Origin: Chitinophagales bacterium
GTDB taxonomy: Bacteria > Bacteroidota > Bacteroidia > Chitinophagales > LD1
Assembly: GCA_026129525.1 (NCBI GenBank)
Contig: JAHCHW010000006.1
Span: forward strand, 190,705-254,704
Length of the DNA: 64,000 nucleotides
Direction of reading: 5' to 3'
Below are positions 25,470 through 34,555 of the stretch, piece after piece. The position numbers and the translations under genes were made by a program. Every line of letters starts with the position of its first letter. Within the stretch, counting starts at the first letter, position 1. The notes under the pieces are model-generated. The model had not been told where the DNA came from. It made no database searches and was given only the letters and a program-made list of their open reading frames with translations.

Positions 25470-28400
25470 ATGAAAAATATTTTACTGCTTGTTTTCCTCT
25501 TACCGTTTTTTGTTTATGCTCAATCAGATTACTGGCAACAAAAAACAGATTACGATATTGACGTAATCCTGAATGATACCACGCATGAGTTGAACGGCTT
25601 TATTACCATTAAATACACCAATCATTCGCCCGATGAATTAACGTTTGTTTACATGCACCTGTGGCCTAATGCTTACAAAGACCAAAACACTCCGCTTGCC
25701 AAACAATTACTCGAAAACGGAGAAACAAAATTTTGGTACAGCAAACCCTGGCAAAAAGGGTACATGGATAAACTCGACTTTAAACTCAATGCCGAAAACT
25801 GCCGTTGGGAGTTTGAGCCGGGTACCGAAGAAATTTGCAAAGTGTTTTTGAACAAACCTTTAAAGAAAGGTGAAAGTGTAAGCATCTCTACCCCTTTTCA
25901 TGTAAAACTTCCGGAAACATTTTCGCGCCTCGGGCATGTGGGACAGAGCTATCAGATTACGCAATGGTACCCTAAGCCTGCCGTGTATGATAAAAATGGC
26001 TGGCACCAAATGCCCTATTTAGACCAAGGGGAGTTTTACTCGGAGTACGGAACCTTTGATGTGCAAATTACACTTCCGAAAAATTATGTTGTGGGCGCCA
26101 CAGGCGATTTGCAGGACACTGCCGAAATAAATTGGCTAAACCAAAAGGCGGAAGCCACCAAAGCCATTGAAGATTTTAATCCGGATATGAAATTCCCTCC
26201 TTCATCATCCGAAACAAAAACCCTGCATTATCATCAGGAGAACATTCACGATTTCGGATGGTTTGCCGATAAGCGTTTTCATGTGTTGAAAGGCGCAGTG
26301 GAGTTGCCGCATTCGAAAGATACCGTTATTACCTGGGCTTTGTTTACACCAAAAAATGCCGACTACTGGACAAAAGCCCCCACGTATTTGCACGATGCTA
26401 TTTACTACTATAGTTTGTGGATAGGCGATTATCCTTACAAACAGCTAACCGCTGTGGACGGCACCATCAGTGCGGGTGGCGGCATGGAGTACCCGAATGT
26501 AACGGTAATAGGCGATGTGGGCAGCGATTTTGATTTAGATGTAGTGATAACCCACGAAGTGGGGCACAACTGGTTTTACGGCATACTCGGCAGCAACGAG
26601 CGCGAACATCCGTGGATGGATGAAGGCATCAATTCTTATTACGAGTACCGATATACACAAATGAAGTATCCGCAACGCGGAATGTTCGGCAAATTTCCGA
26701 AGGGATTGGCAAGGCTGTTCAATATTGCCCACTACAAGCACAAGTATATGATGGATGCCGGTTACCAAATGATGGCGCGCGAAAATTTTGACCAGCCGGC
26801 AGGTTCGCGCTCTGAAGATTTCACCCCTATCAATTACGGTTTAATGGTGTACGGCAAAACCATGTTGTTGTTGGGTTATTTAGAAGCGTACCTCGGCACT
26901 GAATTGTTCGATAAAGTAATGAAGAAGTATTTTGAAACATGGAAGTTTAAGCATCCGCAGCCGGAAGATATCCGCAAAGTATTTGAAGAGGAAACAGGAA
27001 AAAATTTGAGTTGGTTTTTTGATGATTTGATACAAACGGATAAGAAGATTGATTACAAAGTGGGAAGACGGAAGGCAGATGACGAAGGGCAGATGACCGG
27101 TGAAAGCAGGTTCATCTTTAAAAACAAAGGAGCTATCACTTCTCCGGTTTCTGTTTCAGTGTTAAACAAAGATTCTGTTATCCGCACCATTTGGCTGGAA
27201 GGTTTTGATAAGGAAAAAGAAGTAAGCATAAACACCGAAGGGGGCGACCGCATTCAAATTGACCCGCTGCTGCAAATACCTGAAATAAACCGCAAGAACA
27301 ATACATACAAGTTGAACAAAACAGCACATCGTTTCGAAAAACTGCGTTTTCAGTTTCTTACTTCGCTCGAAAACCAGAACCGCACACAAATTTGCTGGTC
27401 GCCTTATTTTGGTTGGAACAACTACGATAAGTTTCAGGTGGGCTTGGTGTTTTACAATCCTATTTTGCCTAAGCAGAAATTTACTTACATGCTCGCGCCT
27501 GCCATCGGCACCGGCTCTGTGCAGTTTATAGGCTCGGGCAGGTTGGCGTATAATTTTTATCCCGATAAAAATGTGCAACAGTTAACCGTGGGCGTGTACG
27601 GAAAGCGGTTTTCGTACTTGCTCTTTCCGCAAAATTTAATGTTCAACAAATTAGAGCCGTACATACATGTTGATTTCAGAAAGAAGAATGCCCGCAGCGT
27701 AAACTCACACTCTTTGCACATGCGTAGCGCAATCGTTTGGCTCGATTGGATTCGTTTTGATAACAAACAAAAAGAAACACAACGCTATTTTGTAAACGAA
27801 CTAAAGTACCGCTACGAGCGCAACACTACGCTGCATCCGCTTAATGTAACTGCCACCTTGCAACAGGGCAATCAGTTTATGGGGTTGTGGGCTGAAGGGA
27901 ATTTCCGCATCAGCTACAAGCGCAAAAACGAAGGTTTCTTTATCCGTGTGTTTGCCGGTGGTTTCCCCGTTTACTTTAAAAGCAGCAGCGATATTATGGC
28001 ACCGCTGCCCCGACTTTATTTAAGCACCGTAAGCAACAATACGTTTGCTTACTGGCTGCAAAAAGACTACATGTTCGATGAAAACTTTCTGGATCGCAAC
28101 GGGCGCGACCGTTACTTAGGACGACAAGTGGCTTTAACCGGAGGAGCATTTCGTTCTATGACTACTTTTGGCGCCACCTCCAAGTTTATGGCAGTGGCTA
28201 ATTTCAGCACCACCACGCATCGTTTTATTCCCATTTATCCGTTTGTGTCAACCGGAGTGGTTATCAGCGATTTTAATAAAGCAGAGTTTGCTGCCGAAAT
28301 GGGATTGTCGCTTGCCGTTATCCGCAACATGATAGAAATTCACTTGCCGCTGGTTACCACCAAAAACATCAGCGAAAACCAAAAAGTAATGGGATTGAAC

Positions 28401-28478
28401 AAGTGGTATCAGAAATTCACCTTCACCCTAAAGTTGCAAATGCAGAAACCGCTGGAGATCTTGAGGAGGTTCTTTTGA
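25470..28478 (+). CDS. Secreted M1-family zinc aminopeptidase
   Basis: The start at 25470 gives the signal peptide MKNILLLVFLLPFFVYAQ and 1002 residues. M1 hallmarks are present: 'GGGMEYPN' (substrate-binding GxMEN-type loop), the zinc motif 'THEVGHNW' and the third ligand Glu in 'WMDEGINSYYEY'. The C-terminal third (from about 630) is beta-rich and ends without a T9SS sorting domain; strands such as 'GVYGKRFSYLLF' and 'VNELKYRYERN' suggest an outer-membrane beta-barrel-like tail. It would trim peptides in the periplasm or at the surface. Confidence 0.88.
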   Translation: MKNILLLVFLLPFFVYAQSDYWQQKTDYDIDVILNDTTHELNGFITIKYTNHSPDELTFVYMHLWPNAYKDQNTPLAKQLLENGETKFWYSKPWQKGYMDKLDFKLNAENCRWEFEPGTEEICKVFLNKPLKKGESVSISTPFHVKLPETFSRLGHVGQSYQITQWYPKPAVYDKNGWHQMPYLDQGEFYSEYGTFDVQITLPKNYVVGATGDLQDTAEINWLNQKAEATKAIEDFNPDMKFPPSSSETKTLHYHQENIHDFGWFADKRFHVLKGAVELPHSKDTVITWALFTPKNADYWTKAPTYLHDAIYYYSLWIGDYPYKQLTAVDGTISAGGGMEYPNVTVIGDVGSDFDLDVVITHEVGHNWFYGILGSNEREHPWMDEGINSYYEYRYTQMKYPQRGMFGKFPKGLARLFNIAHYKHKYMMDAGYQMMARENFDQPAGSRSEDFTPINYGLMVYGKTMLLLGYLEAYLGTELFDKVMKKYFETWKFKHPQPEDIRKVFEEETGKNLSWFFDDLIQTDKKIDYKVGRRKADDEGQMTGESRFIFKNKGAITSPVSVSVLNKDSVIRTIWLEGFDKEKEVSINTEGGDRIQIDPLLQIPEINRKNNTYKLNKTAHRFEKLRFQFLTSLENQNRTQICWSPYFGWNNYDKFQVGLVFYNPILPKQKFTYMLAPAIGTGSVQFIGSGRLAYNFYPDKNVQQLTVGVYGKRFSYLLFPQNLMFNKLEPYIHVDFRKKNARSVNSHSLHMRSAIVWLDWIRFDNKQKETQRYFVNELKYRYERNTTLHPLNVTATLQQGNQFMGLWAEGNFRISYKRKNEGFFIRVFAGGFPVYFKSSSDIMAPLPRLYLSTVSNNTFAYWLQKDYMFDENFLDRNGRDRYLGRQVALTGGAFRSMTTFGATSKFMAVANFSTTTHRFIPIYPFVSTGVVISDFNKAEFAAEMGLSLAVIRNMIEIHLPLVTTKNISENQKVMGLNKWYQKFTFTLKLQMQKPLEILRRFF

Positions 28479-28507
28479 TGAGCTAAAATTTCTTGCTTCT
28501 TCTTTTC

Positions 28508-28515
28508 TATCTTTG
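28508..28515 (+). promoter_or_regulatory. -7 promoter element of the toxin-antitoxin/ALDH operon
   Basis: TATCTTTG, a full match to TANNTTTG, ending 4 bases before the ATG at 28520. No good -33 element is seen at the usual distance. If used, the message would be leaderless or nearly so. Confidence 0.5.
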
Positions 28516-28519
28516 AAAA

Positions 28520-28810
28520 ATGAAAACAAGAGAGGAAATACTGGGAATACTTCGCACTCATAAGCAAAGTTTAATGAGTCGGTATCCTATTTCCTCTATT
28601 GGTTTGTTTGGTTCGTATGCCCGTAATGAAGCAACAACACAAAGTGATGTTGATGTTATTGTTGAAGTTAACGGCAAGATGGGACTCCGTTTTGTACGAT
28701 TAGCGCATGACTTAGAGGATTTGTTGGAAATGAAAGTGGATTTGGTCGCAAAAAATGCGATTGAGCAACGATATATTCCATACGTAATGGCAGACATAAT
28801 TACTGTATGA
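28520..28810 (+). CDS. mntA: MntA-type nucleotidyltransferase (antitoxin of HEPN-MNT module)
   Basis: 96 residues, a minimal nucleotidyltransferase with motif 'GLFGSYARNEATTQSDVDV', which fits GSx10DxD. In the MntA/HepT family this enzyme AMPylates the toxin next to its RNase motif and so switches it off. The stop overlaps the HEPN start by four bases (28807-28810), typical of these pairs. It is the first gene of a three-gene unit that ends in an aldehyde dehydrogenase. Confidence 0.88.
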   Translation: MKTREEILGILRTHKQSLMSRYPISSIGLFGSYARNEATTQSDVDVIVEVNGKMGLRFVRLAHDLEDLLEMKVDLVAKNAIEQRYIPYVMADIITV

Positions 28811-29145
28811 AAAGGATTCCCCGTTTTTTAGTAGAAGACATACTTCGCGGAATCGAATACATTGAACAAGATGTAAAGGGACTTACGTTTGAATCATTTA
28901 TTACCAATCGTTTGGTACGTCAGGCAACGGAGCGAAATTTATCTATCATAGGCGAAGCCATTAACCAGTTACCGGTAGAGTTCCGCACACAACATCCGGA
29001 GATAGAATGGCGCGATATTGTTGATTTCAGGAATAAAGTAATACATGAGTACTTTGGTATTAACTACCAGATAATATGGGAAGTTATACAGGATGACCTT
29101 CCCGTTTTGAAGAAACAGTTTTCTGATGTAAAATTTGAGCAGTGA
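28807..29145 (+). CDS. hepT: HepT-like HEPN-domain ribonuclease toxin (DUF86)
   Basis: 112 residues, all-helical, with the HEPN RNase motif Rx4HxY seen as '[11 protein letters not shown]'. The Tyr is the residue AMPylated in the characterised HepT system. '[14 protein letters not shown]' matches the DUF86 core. It should cleave RNA when free of the partner nucleotidyltransferase. Its stop overlaps the GTG start of the aldehyde dehydrogenase (GTGA, 29142-29145), so the three proteins are translationally linked. Confidence 0.88.
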   Translation: MKRIPRFLVEDILRGIEYIEQDVKGLTFESFITNRLVRQATERNLSIIGEAINQLPVEFRTQHPEIEWRDIVDFRNKVIHEYFGINYQIIWEVIQDDLPVLKKQFSDVKFEQ

Positions 29146-30668
29146 AAAACATACTCACCCAACTCGGCATTAAAGCCGTAAATGACGGCACAAGCACCGG
29201 CACTAAATGGATTAAAAGCAAAGGAGAAGTTATTGAAAGCTATTCTCCGGTTGATGGCAAGTTGATTGCAAAAGTAAGCTGCGCTACTGCCAAAGAGTAC
29301 GAAACGGCAGTAGCTAAAGCGCAAGAAGCATTTAAAGTTTGGCGCAACATTCCTGCTCCGAAGCGCGGAGAAATTGTGCGGCAAATAGGCGATGAATTGC
29401 GCCAATACAAAGAGCCGCTCGGTAAGTTAGTCTCTTACGAAATGGGAAAAAGTTTGCAAGAGGGACTGGGCGAAGTGCAGGAAATGATAGACATCTGCGA
29501 TTTTGCCGTAGGGCTTTCGCGCCAGTTATACGGCTTAACCATGCACAGCGAGCGCCCGAACCACCGCATGTACGAGCAATGGCATCCGCTGGGTATTGTG
29601 GGTATCATTTCCGCATTTAATTTTCCCGTAGCCGTGTGGAGTTGGAACAGTATGCTGGCATGGGTTTGCGGTGATGTGTGTATTTGGAAACCATCGGAAA
29701 AAACTCCGCTATGTGCTGTTGCCTGCCAAAACATTGTTGCCAAAGTTTTTAAGCGCAACAATTTGCCCGAAGGCATTTCGAATGTAGTGGTAGGCGATTA
29801 CAAAATCGGAGAACTGCTGAGCCACGATACCCGCATACCATTAGTATCGGCTACAGGTTCTACACGCATGGGTAAGAAAGTAGGCGAAGCAGTAGGTGCG
29901 CGATTAGGAAGAAGTTTGCTGGAGTTAGGTGGCAACAATGCTATTATTATTACCGAAAATGCCGACTTGGATATGGCAATGATTGCTGTGGTGTTTGGCG
30001 CAGTAGGTACTGCCGGGCAGCGCTGCACTACAACCCGCAGACTCATAATTCACGAGAAGAGATACAACGAAGTAAAAACACGTTTGCAAAAAACCTACGC
30101 GCAATTAAAAATCGGCAACCCGCTTAGCCAAAAAAATCATGTTGGTCCGCTGATTGATAAGCAAGCCGTGAAGATGTATGAACAGGCCATACAAAGGGTT
30201 GTGGCAGAAGGCGGAAAAATAGTGGTGGAAGGTGGAGTGTTAAGAGGGAAAGGTTACGAAAGCGGCTGCTACGTAAAACCCTGCATTATTGAAGCAAAGA
30301 ACGAAATGGGAATGGTGCAGCACGAAACTTTTGCGCCCATCTTGTACATTATGAAATACAAAACACTCGATGAAGCCATTGCCATGCAAAATGGAGTAGT
30401 GCAGGGCTTATCGAGCGCTATAATGACTACTAACATGCGCGAGGCTGAAGCATTTCTATCCAACAACGGCAGCGATTGCGGCATCGCCAATGTAAACATC
30501 GGTACATCGGGGGCCGAAATTGGCGGAGCTTTTGGCGGAGAAAAAGAAACCGGTGGCGGGCGCGAAAGTGGCAGCGACAGTTGGAAAGCCTATATGCGGA
30601 GACAAACTAACACCATTAACTACGGGGATTCACTACCACTTGCACAAGGGATAAAATTTGACTTGTAA
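29142..30668 (+). CDS. ALDH7-type aldehyde dehydrogenase (alpha-aminoadipic semialdehyde type)
   Basis: 508 residues from a GTG that overlaps the HEPN stop. Aldehyde dehydrogenase signatures are present: '[12 protein letters not shown]' (catalytic Glu region), '[12 protein letters not shown]' (catalytic Cys), and '[10 protein letters not shown]'. The sequence '[19 protein letters not shown]' with 'GNNA' instead of 'GKNA' is like ALDH7/antiquitin, which oxidises alpha-aminoadipic semialdehyde in lysine catabolism. A saccharopine dehydrogenase at 43522 in the same window fits that pathway. Ends 23 bp before a bidirectional terminator. Confidence 0.87.
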   Translation: MKNILTQLGIKAVNDGTSTGTKWIKSKGEVIESYSPVDGKLIAKVSCATAKEYETAVAKAQEAFKVWRNIPAPKRGEIVRQIGDELRQYKEPLGKLVSYEMGKSLQEGLGEVQEMIDICDFAVGLSRQLYGLTMHSERPNHRMYEQWHPLGIVGIISAFNFPVAVWSWNSMLAWVCGDVCIWKPSEKTPLCAVACQNIVAKVFKRNNLPEGISNVVVGDYKIGELLSHDTRIPLVSATGSTRMGKKVGEAVGARLGRSLLELGGNNAIIITENADLDMAMIAVVFGAVGTAGQRCTTTRRLIIHEKRYNEVKTRLQKTYAQLKIGNPLSQKNHVGPLIDKQAVKMYEQAIQRVVAEGGKIVVEGGVLRGKGYESGCYVKPCIIEAKNEMGMVQHETFAPILYIMKYKTLDEAIAMQNGVVQGLSSAIMTTNMREAEAFLSNNGSDCGIANVNIGTSGAEIGGAFGGEKETGGGRESGSDSWKAYMRRQTNTINYGDSLPLAQGIKFDL

Positions 30669-30690
30669 GTTTTACCGCATAGCGTAAAAA

Positions 30691-30718
30691 GCAAAACCCG
30701 CCTCATGAGCGGGTTTGC
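30691..30718. terminator. Bidirectional terminator between ALDH and metK
   Basis: Perfect arms AAACCCGC (30694-30701) and GCGGGTTT (30709-30716) between two convergent genes. A-runs lie on the left, giving a U tract for the minus strand (metK); the plus strand has only a short T run. Confidence 0.7.
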
Positions 30719-30741
30719 AGAAACTTGTGATACGGTTAAGG

Positions 30742-32004
30742 TTACTTTATACCAAATGCCTTTTTTACCTGCGGTATAGCATTTAGTTCTTCCCAAGGGA
30801 ACAGTTTCACTTTCACCTTCTTCTCATTCTTCTTTCCCTTGTTAAATACTTTTTCCACCACTTTGCTTTCGCGCCCCATGTGCCCGTACGATGCGGTCTC
30901 CAAATAAATTGGTGTGCGAAGGTTAAAGCGTTTTTCAATAAAGTATGGACGCATGTCAAACTCCGGCATTTTTTCCAACGCACGTGCAATTTGCCCATCA
31001 TTCATTTTCACTTTAGCAGTACCATAAGTATTTACAAACAAACCTACAGGCTTTGCTACGCCAATAGCATAAGCCACCTGCACCAGGGCTTCATCGCAAA
31101 CACCGGCAGCTACTAAGTGTTTAGCAATGTGGCGGGTAGCATACGCTGCCGAGCGATCTACCTTGCTTGGGTCTTTGCCGGAGAAAGCTCCACCGCCATG
31201 TGCGCCTTTACCGCCATAAGTATCTACAATAATTTTTCTGCCTGTTAAACCGGTATCGCCATGCGGACCGCCAATTACAAACTTGCCTGTAGGATTTACG
31301 TGATACTTTATCTTATCATTGAATAATGCCTGCACTCTCTTGGGTAATTTCTTCATTACCCGTGGGATGAGGATTTTGATAACATCGTCCTTAATCTGTT
31401 TTAGCATTACCGCATCTTTTGCAAAGTCGTCATGCTGTGTAGAAATAACGATAGCATCAATACGAACAGGTTTGTTGTTGTCATCGTATTCAATTGTTAC
31501 CTGGCTTTTTGAATCGGGACGCAGGTATTTCATTACTTTCCCTTCTCTGCGAATGGCAGCCAATTCCTTCAGCAACAAATGAGCTAACTCCAACGGCAGC
31601 GGCATGTAATTGTCGGTTTCGCGCGATGCATAACCAAACATCATTCCTTGGTCGCCTGCACCTTGCTCTTCGGGTTTCTTTCGTTCAACTCCCTGATTAA
31701 TATCGGGCGACTGCTCATGAATTGCAGAAATAATTCCGCACGAATTTGCTTCGAACATGTAATCGGCATTGGTGTAGCCAATTTTACGAATTACTTCGCG
31801 GGCAATTTCCTGCACATCGAGGTAAGCATCGCTCTTTACTTCACCTGCCAACACTACCTGACCGGTAGTAACCAATGTTTCGCAAGCTACTTTCGAAGTA
31901 GGATCATGCGCCAAAAAATTATCTATCAAAGCATCTGAAATCTGATCGGCTACTTTATCGGGATGTCCTTCCGAAACCGACTCTGAAGTAAACAAGTAAG
32001 GCAT
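30742..32004 (-). CDS. metK: S-adenosylmethionine synthetase
   Basis: Makes S-adenosylmethionine from methionine and ATP. The start is placed at 32004 ([20 protein letters not shown]), removing a 14-residue in-frame extension; 420 residues. Key motifs: '[14 protein letters not shown]' (ATP site), '[12 protein letters not shown]' and '[19 protein letters not shown]' (phosphate site). It is about 30 residues longer than the Escherichia coli enzyme because of the Lys-rich stretch near the end ('[16 protein letters not shown]'). It is the last gene of the minus-strand run and has its own 131-bp upstream gap after the sterol-reductase gene. ahcY at 54964 completes the methyl cycle. Confidence 0.97.
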   Translation of the reverse strand: MPYLFTSESVSEGHPDKVADQISDALIDNFLAHDPTSKVACETLVTTGQVVLAGEVKSDAYLDVQEIAREVIRKIGYTNADYMFEANSCGIISAIHEQSPDINQGVERKKPEEQGAGDQGMMFGYASRETDNYMPLPLELAHLLLKELAAIRREGKVMKYLRPDSKSQVTIEYDDNNKPVRIDAIVISTQHDDFAKDAVMLKQIKDDVIKILIPRVMKKLPKRVQALFNDKIKYHVNPTGKFVIGGPHGDTGLTGRKIIVDTYGGKGAHGGGAFSGKDPSKVDRSAAYATRHIAKHLVAAGVCDEALVQVAYAIGVAKPVGLFVNTYGTAKVKMNDGQIARALEKMPEFDMRPYFIEKRFNLRTPIYLETASYGHMGRESKVVEKVFNKGKKNEKKVKVKLFPWEELNAIPQVKKAFGIK

Positions 32005-32135
32005 GTGTTTTTGATTTTGAGCGGTGAAAATAACAAAACCCGTCACGCATAAAACAAGGCAACGTTAACAAGGTAACAATGTGTGTTTACAACCCAACCA
32101 CTCCGTAATTGATGGATTCCTTTTGACGGACACGA

Positions 32136-33455
32136 CTACACAACGCCCGGAATAATTTTGTAAGGCACCGCTTCGCAGTATTTTTTCCAGTCCTCACCGT
32201 ATTTATTGGCGCACTTTGTATCATCGCGAAAGGCGCGGTGGGTAAGCAGGATACTAAGAAACGTAACGTAGAAAAAAGGAGCGAAGTGTGTAAAGCCTGT
32301 AGCACAACTCCAGAAAAACGCAGCCAGTATTTCGGGTACATAATGAAAGTGGCGGGCAATGCCCCAAAAGCCTGATGCAAGCAACAGATTAGTTTTTTGT
32401 TCACCGGTTTCAGTTGTATAAGATGCTTTGATTAACACCGGTGGTTTGCCCCAAATAGTAGTGTTGCCGTTGGTGGCACGCACATGTTGCCGTTGGTAGT
32501 CTGCCCAGTAGTTAACCCAAATAGCTGCCATGCCCAACACAAAGATGATGGCGGCAACCGCTACACTTAAACCTACGGGGTGCTTTACCATAAACATTAC
32601 AGGCGAAGTATAAACCGAAGGTACCCATACCAAGCACCCCCAACAGATGTAGTAGCCGGCACGGTCAACCTGTATATCCATTGATTTCATGTAGCCTTCT
32701 TCCCAAACAAAAAACTTAAAGAGATACACAAATAATAATGCTGCCGAAACAATAATGCTCCAGTCGGCAGTGCCGTAAATTTCTTTTTGTGCAAAGGCGA
32801 AAGAAACCACCGATAACGACCAGCCCGTCATTCCAAAGCGGCAATTGGTAAACTGTTTTATATCCCAACCTAAAATGCGCGGATACAACTCCGTACCCCA
32901 GTAGTAATCAAAAATAAAATTGCCGGTGTGCGAATTATCGGTAGTGGAAGGAAAGTAGCGACCTTTGAAGTAAAGAAACAAGCAAAATACCAACGCGGTA
33001 AAATTCAACGCACCCAGCAGGTCGCCAAAATGGTGATAAATAATGCCCGCATCGAAAAGATGTAAAACATGCGTACAGAAGAAATATACAACAAAGGTTA
33101 GGATGTAGGATAACAGCCCATTGTCCTTGTACTCGGGCACATTGCCCTGCGGGGTAATGTTACCGTAGTACTTTCTGCCGGGAAGAATTTTCATGAGCAA
33201 CAACTGAAACGCAGCAAACACGGCAATCATTTTCCATGCAGTGGCAGTTCCGAAAAACCGGCTGAACCATACTTCGTTCAGCAGATTAAAAAATCCTTTC
33301 GAAACAATTTCGTTCCACAGATTTAGAAAGGACCCATCCAAATTCACATTTGTATGCCAAAAGAGCATGGCAAACGGTGGAGTTGCCGTCATTAAAAAGA
33401 CAGGAACAACTGTGCGGGTAAAAAAGTTACTTGGGGTAGTAGACCAGTCTGCCAT
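32136..33455 (-). CDS. DHCR7/ERG4-ERG24-family sterol reductase homologue
   Basis: 439 residues with about nine membrane helices. It carries the sterol-reductase signatures: 'FIFDYYWGTELYPRI' (eukaryotic form G-x2-[IL]-D-x-W-x-G-x-E-L-x-P-R), 'WEEGYMKSMDIQVDRAGYY', 'LLASGFWGIARHFHY', and 'HRAFRDDTKCANKYGEDW' with final 'VPYKIIPG'. These match 7-dehydrocholesterol reductase more closely than other subfamilies, and the NADPH and substrate regions appear intact. Eukaryotic enzymes of this family reduce ring double bonds of sterols. No other sterol gene is visible here. It lies 27 bp after the REC-Crp gene, in an apparent operon. Confidence 0.87.
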   Translation of the reverse strand: MADWSTTPSNFFTRTVVPVFLMTATPPFAMLFWHTNVNLDGSFLNLWNEIVSKGFFNLLNEVWFSRFFGTATAWKMIAVFAAFQLLLMKILPGRKYYGNITPQGNVPEYKDNGLLSYILTFVVYFFCTHVLHLFDAGIIYHHFGDLLGALNFTALVFCLFLYFKGRYFPSTTDNSHTGNFIFDYYWGTELYPRILGWDIKQFTNCRFGMTGWSLSVVSFAFAQKEIYGTADWSIIVSAALLFVYLFKFFVWEEGYMKSMDIQVDRAGYYICWGCLVWVPSVYTSPVMFMVKHPVGLSVAVAAIIFVLGMAAIWVNYWADYQRQHVRATNGNTTIWGKPPVLIKASYTTETGEQKTNLLLASGFWGIARHFHYVPEILAAFFWSCATGFTHFAPFFYVTFLSILLTHRAFRDDTKCANKYGEDWKKYCEAVPYKIIPGVV

Positions 33456-33482
33456 GTATTACAGTGTTGCGGCAAGGATACT

Positions 33483-34544
33483 TTAATTCAGCAGATTTTT
33501 CAGTTTCCCTTCGTCCAGTACCGAAATCTTTCCATCCACAATTTCAATAAGTTTTTCCGATTTAAAATCGCTGAGTGTACGTATTAAACTCTCGGTAGCT
33601 GTGCCTACAACTTGCGCCAAATCTTCGCGCGGAATTTCCAGTTTGGGTTTATCGCCCGGAGCTTTTTTGAACTTTTCGTACACTTGTATTAAACCGTTGG
33701 CTACACGTTTGCGAAGCGAGTTGTAAGCCAGATTCAAAAGCGCCTCTTCGCGCTCTACCAAATTGTGCGAAAGCAGTTTTATAAAACTTTGCGATACCTG
33801 TGCATCGCTGTTGAGCAAGGCATAAAAGTCGCTTTTGGGAATAAGCATCAGTTCGGCATCTTCCAGTGCTTCGGCATTATCGGAGTAAACGGTTTCTTCC
33901 AGCAATGCCGTATAGCCCATAAAATCACCGTCTTTGTAAAGCGAGGTAATAAATTCCTTGCCGTCTTCGTTCATTCGGAAAGTTTTCACTTTCCCCTTTA
34001 CCACAAAGTACAAATACGAAGGGCGATGACCGTGCGTGTACACCATCTGTTTCTTTTTAAACGCTTGTATCTCGCGCTCACCTTTGGTTAAATCGAGTTT
34101 ACTATTGGTACCTGCACGTTTAAAAAAATCATTTACCCCTTGCACATTGGCACTAAAATCTGTTTTAAGCAGTTCTGTTTTTTTGAGCCGTGCTTCAATG
34201 GCATTCAACAGTTCAATATCATCAAACGGCTTAGTAATAAAATCATCGGCTCCCATTTCCATGCCTTTCCTGAAATCGGTTCGATCAGCTTTGGCAGTAA
34301 GAAAAATAAATGGGATAGCAGACGTTTTCGGATTTTTTGAAAGCATGTGCAGTACGCCATAACCATCTAACTCCGGCATCATAATATCGCACACAATTAA
34401 GTCAGGGTTTTCTTTCAGCACCAGGTCAACTCCTTTTTTACCATCGGGCGCTGAGTTTACTTTGTAGCCTGCCAGTTCGAGAATTTCTTCAATGTTTTCG
34501 CGCACGGCCTTGTTGTCTTCAATTAGTACAATTTTCTTTTCCAT
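33483..34544 (-). CDS. Receiver domain fused to Crp/Fnr regulator
   Basis: 353 residues. Residues 1-120 form a response-regulator receiver with 'LIEDNKA', phospho-Asp in 'LIVCDIMMPELDGYG', and 'DDFITKPFDDIELL'. Residues about 150-265 are a cyclic-nucleotide-binding-like roll, and about 280-350 a Crp winged helix ('PREDLAQVVGTATESLIRTL'). A phosphorelay input thus replaces or adds to a small-molecule input. It lies 11 bp downstream of a PAS histidine kinase, its likely partner, and 27 bp upstream of the sterol reductase, its possible target. Confidence 0.92.
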   Translation of the reverse strand: MEKKIVLIEDNKAVRENIEEILELAGYKVNSAPDGKKGVDLVLKENPDLIVCDIMMPELDGYGVLHMLSKNPKTSAIPFIFLTAKADRTDFRKGMEMGADDFITKPFDDIELLNAIEARLKKTELLKTDFSANVQGVNDFFKRAGTNSKLDLTKGEREIQAFKKKQMVYTHGHRPSYLYFVVKGKVKTFRMNEDGKEFITSLYKDGDFMGYTALLEETVYSDNAEALEDAELMLIPKSDFYALLNSDAQVSQSFIKLLSHNLVEREEALLNLAYNSLRKRVANGLIQVYEKFKKAPGDKPKLEIPREDLAQVVGTATESLIRTLSDFKSEKLIEIVDGKISVLDEGKLKNLLN

Positions 34545-34555
34545 AGTAAAGGGTA

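Noticed and set aside
30742..32046. SAM riboswitch before metK
   Set aside because: I looked at the 131-bp gap upstream of metK and saw no recognisable SAM-I-like conserved core or helical pattern by eye.
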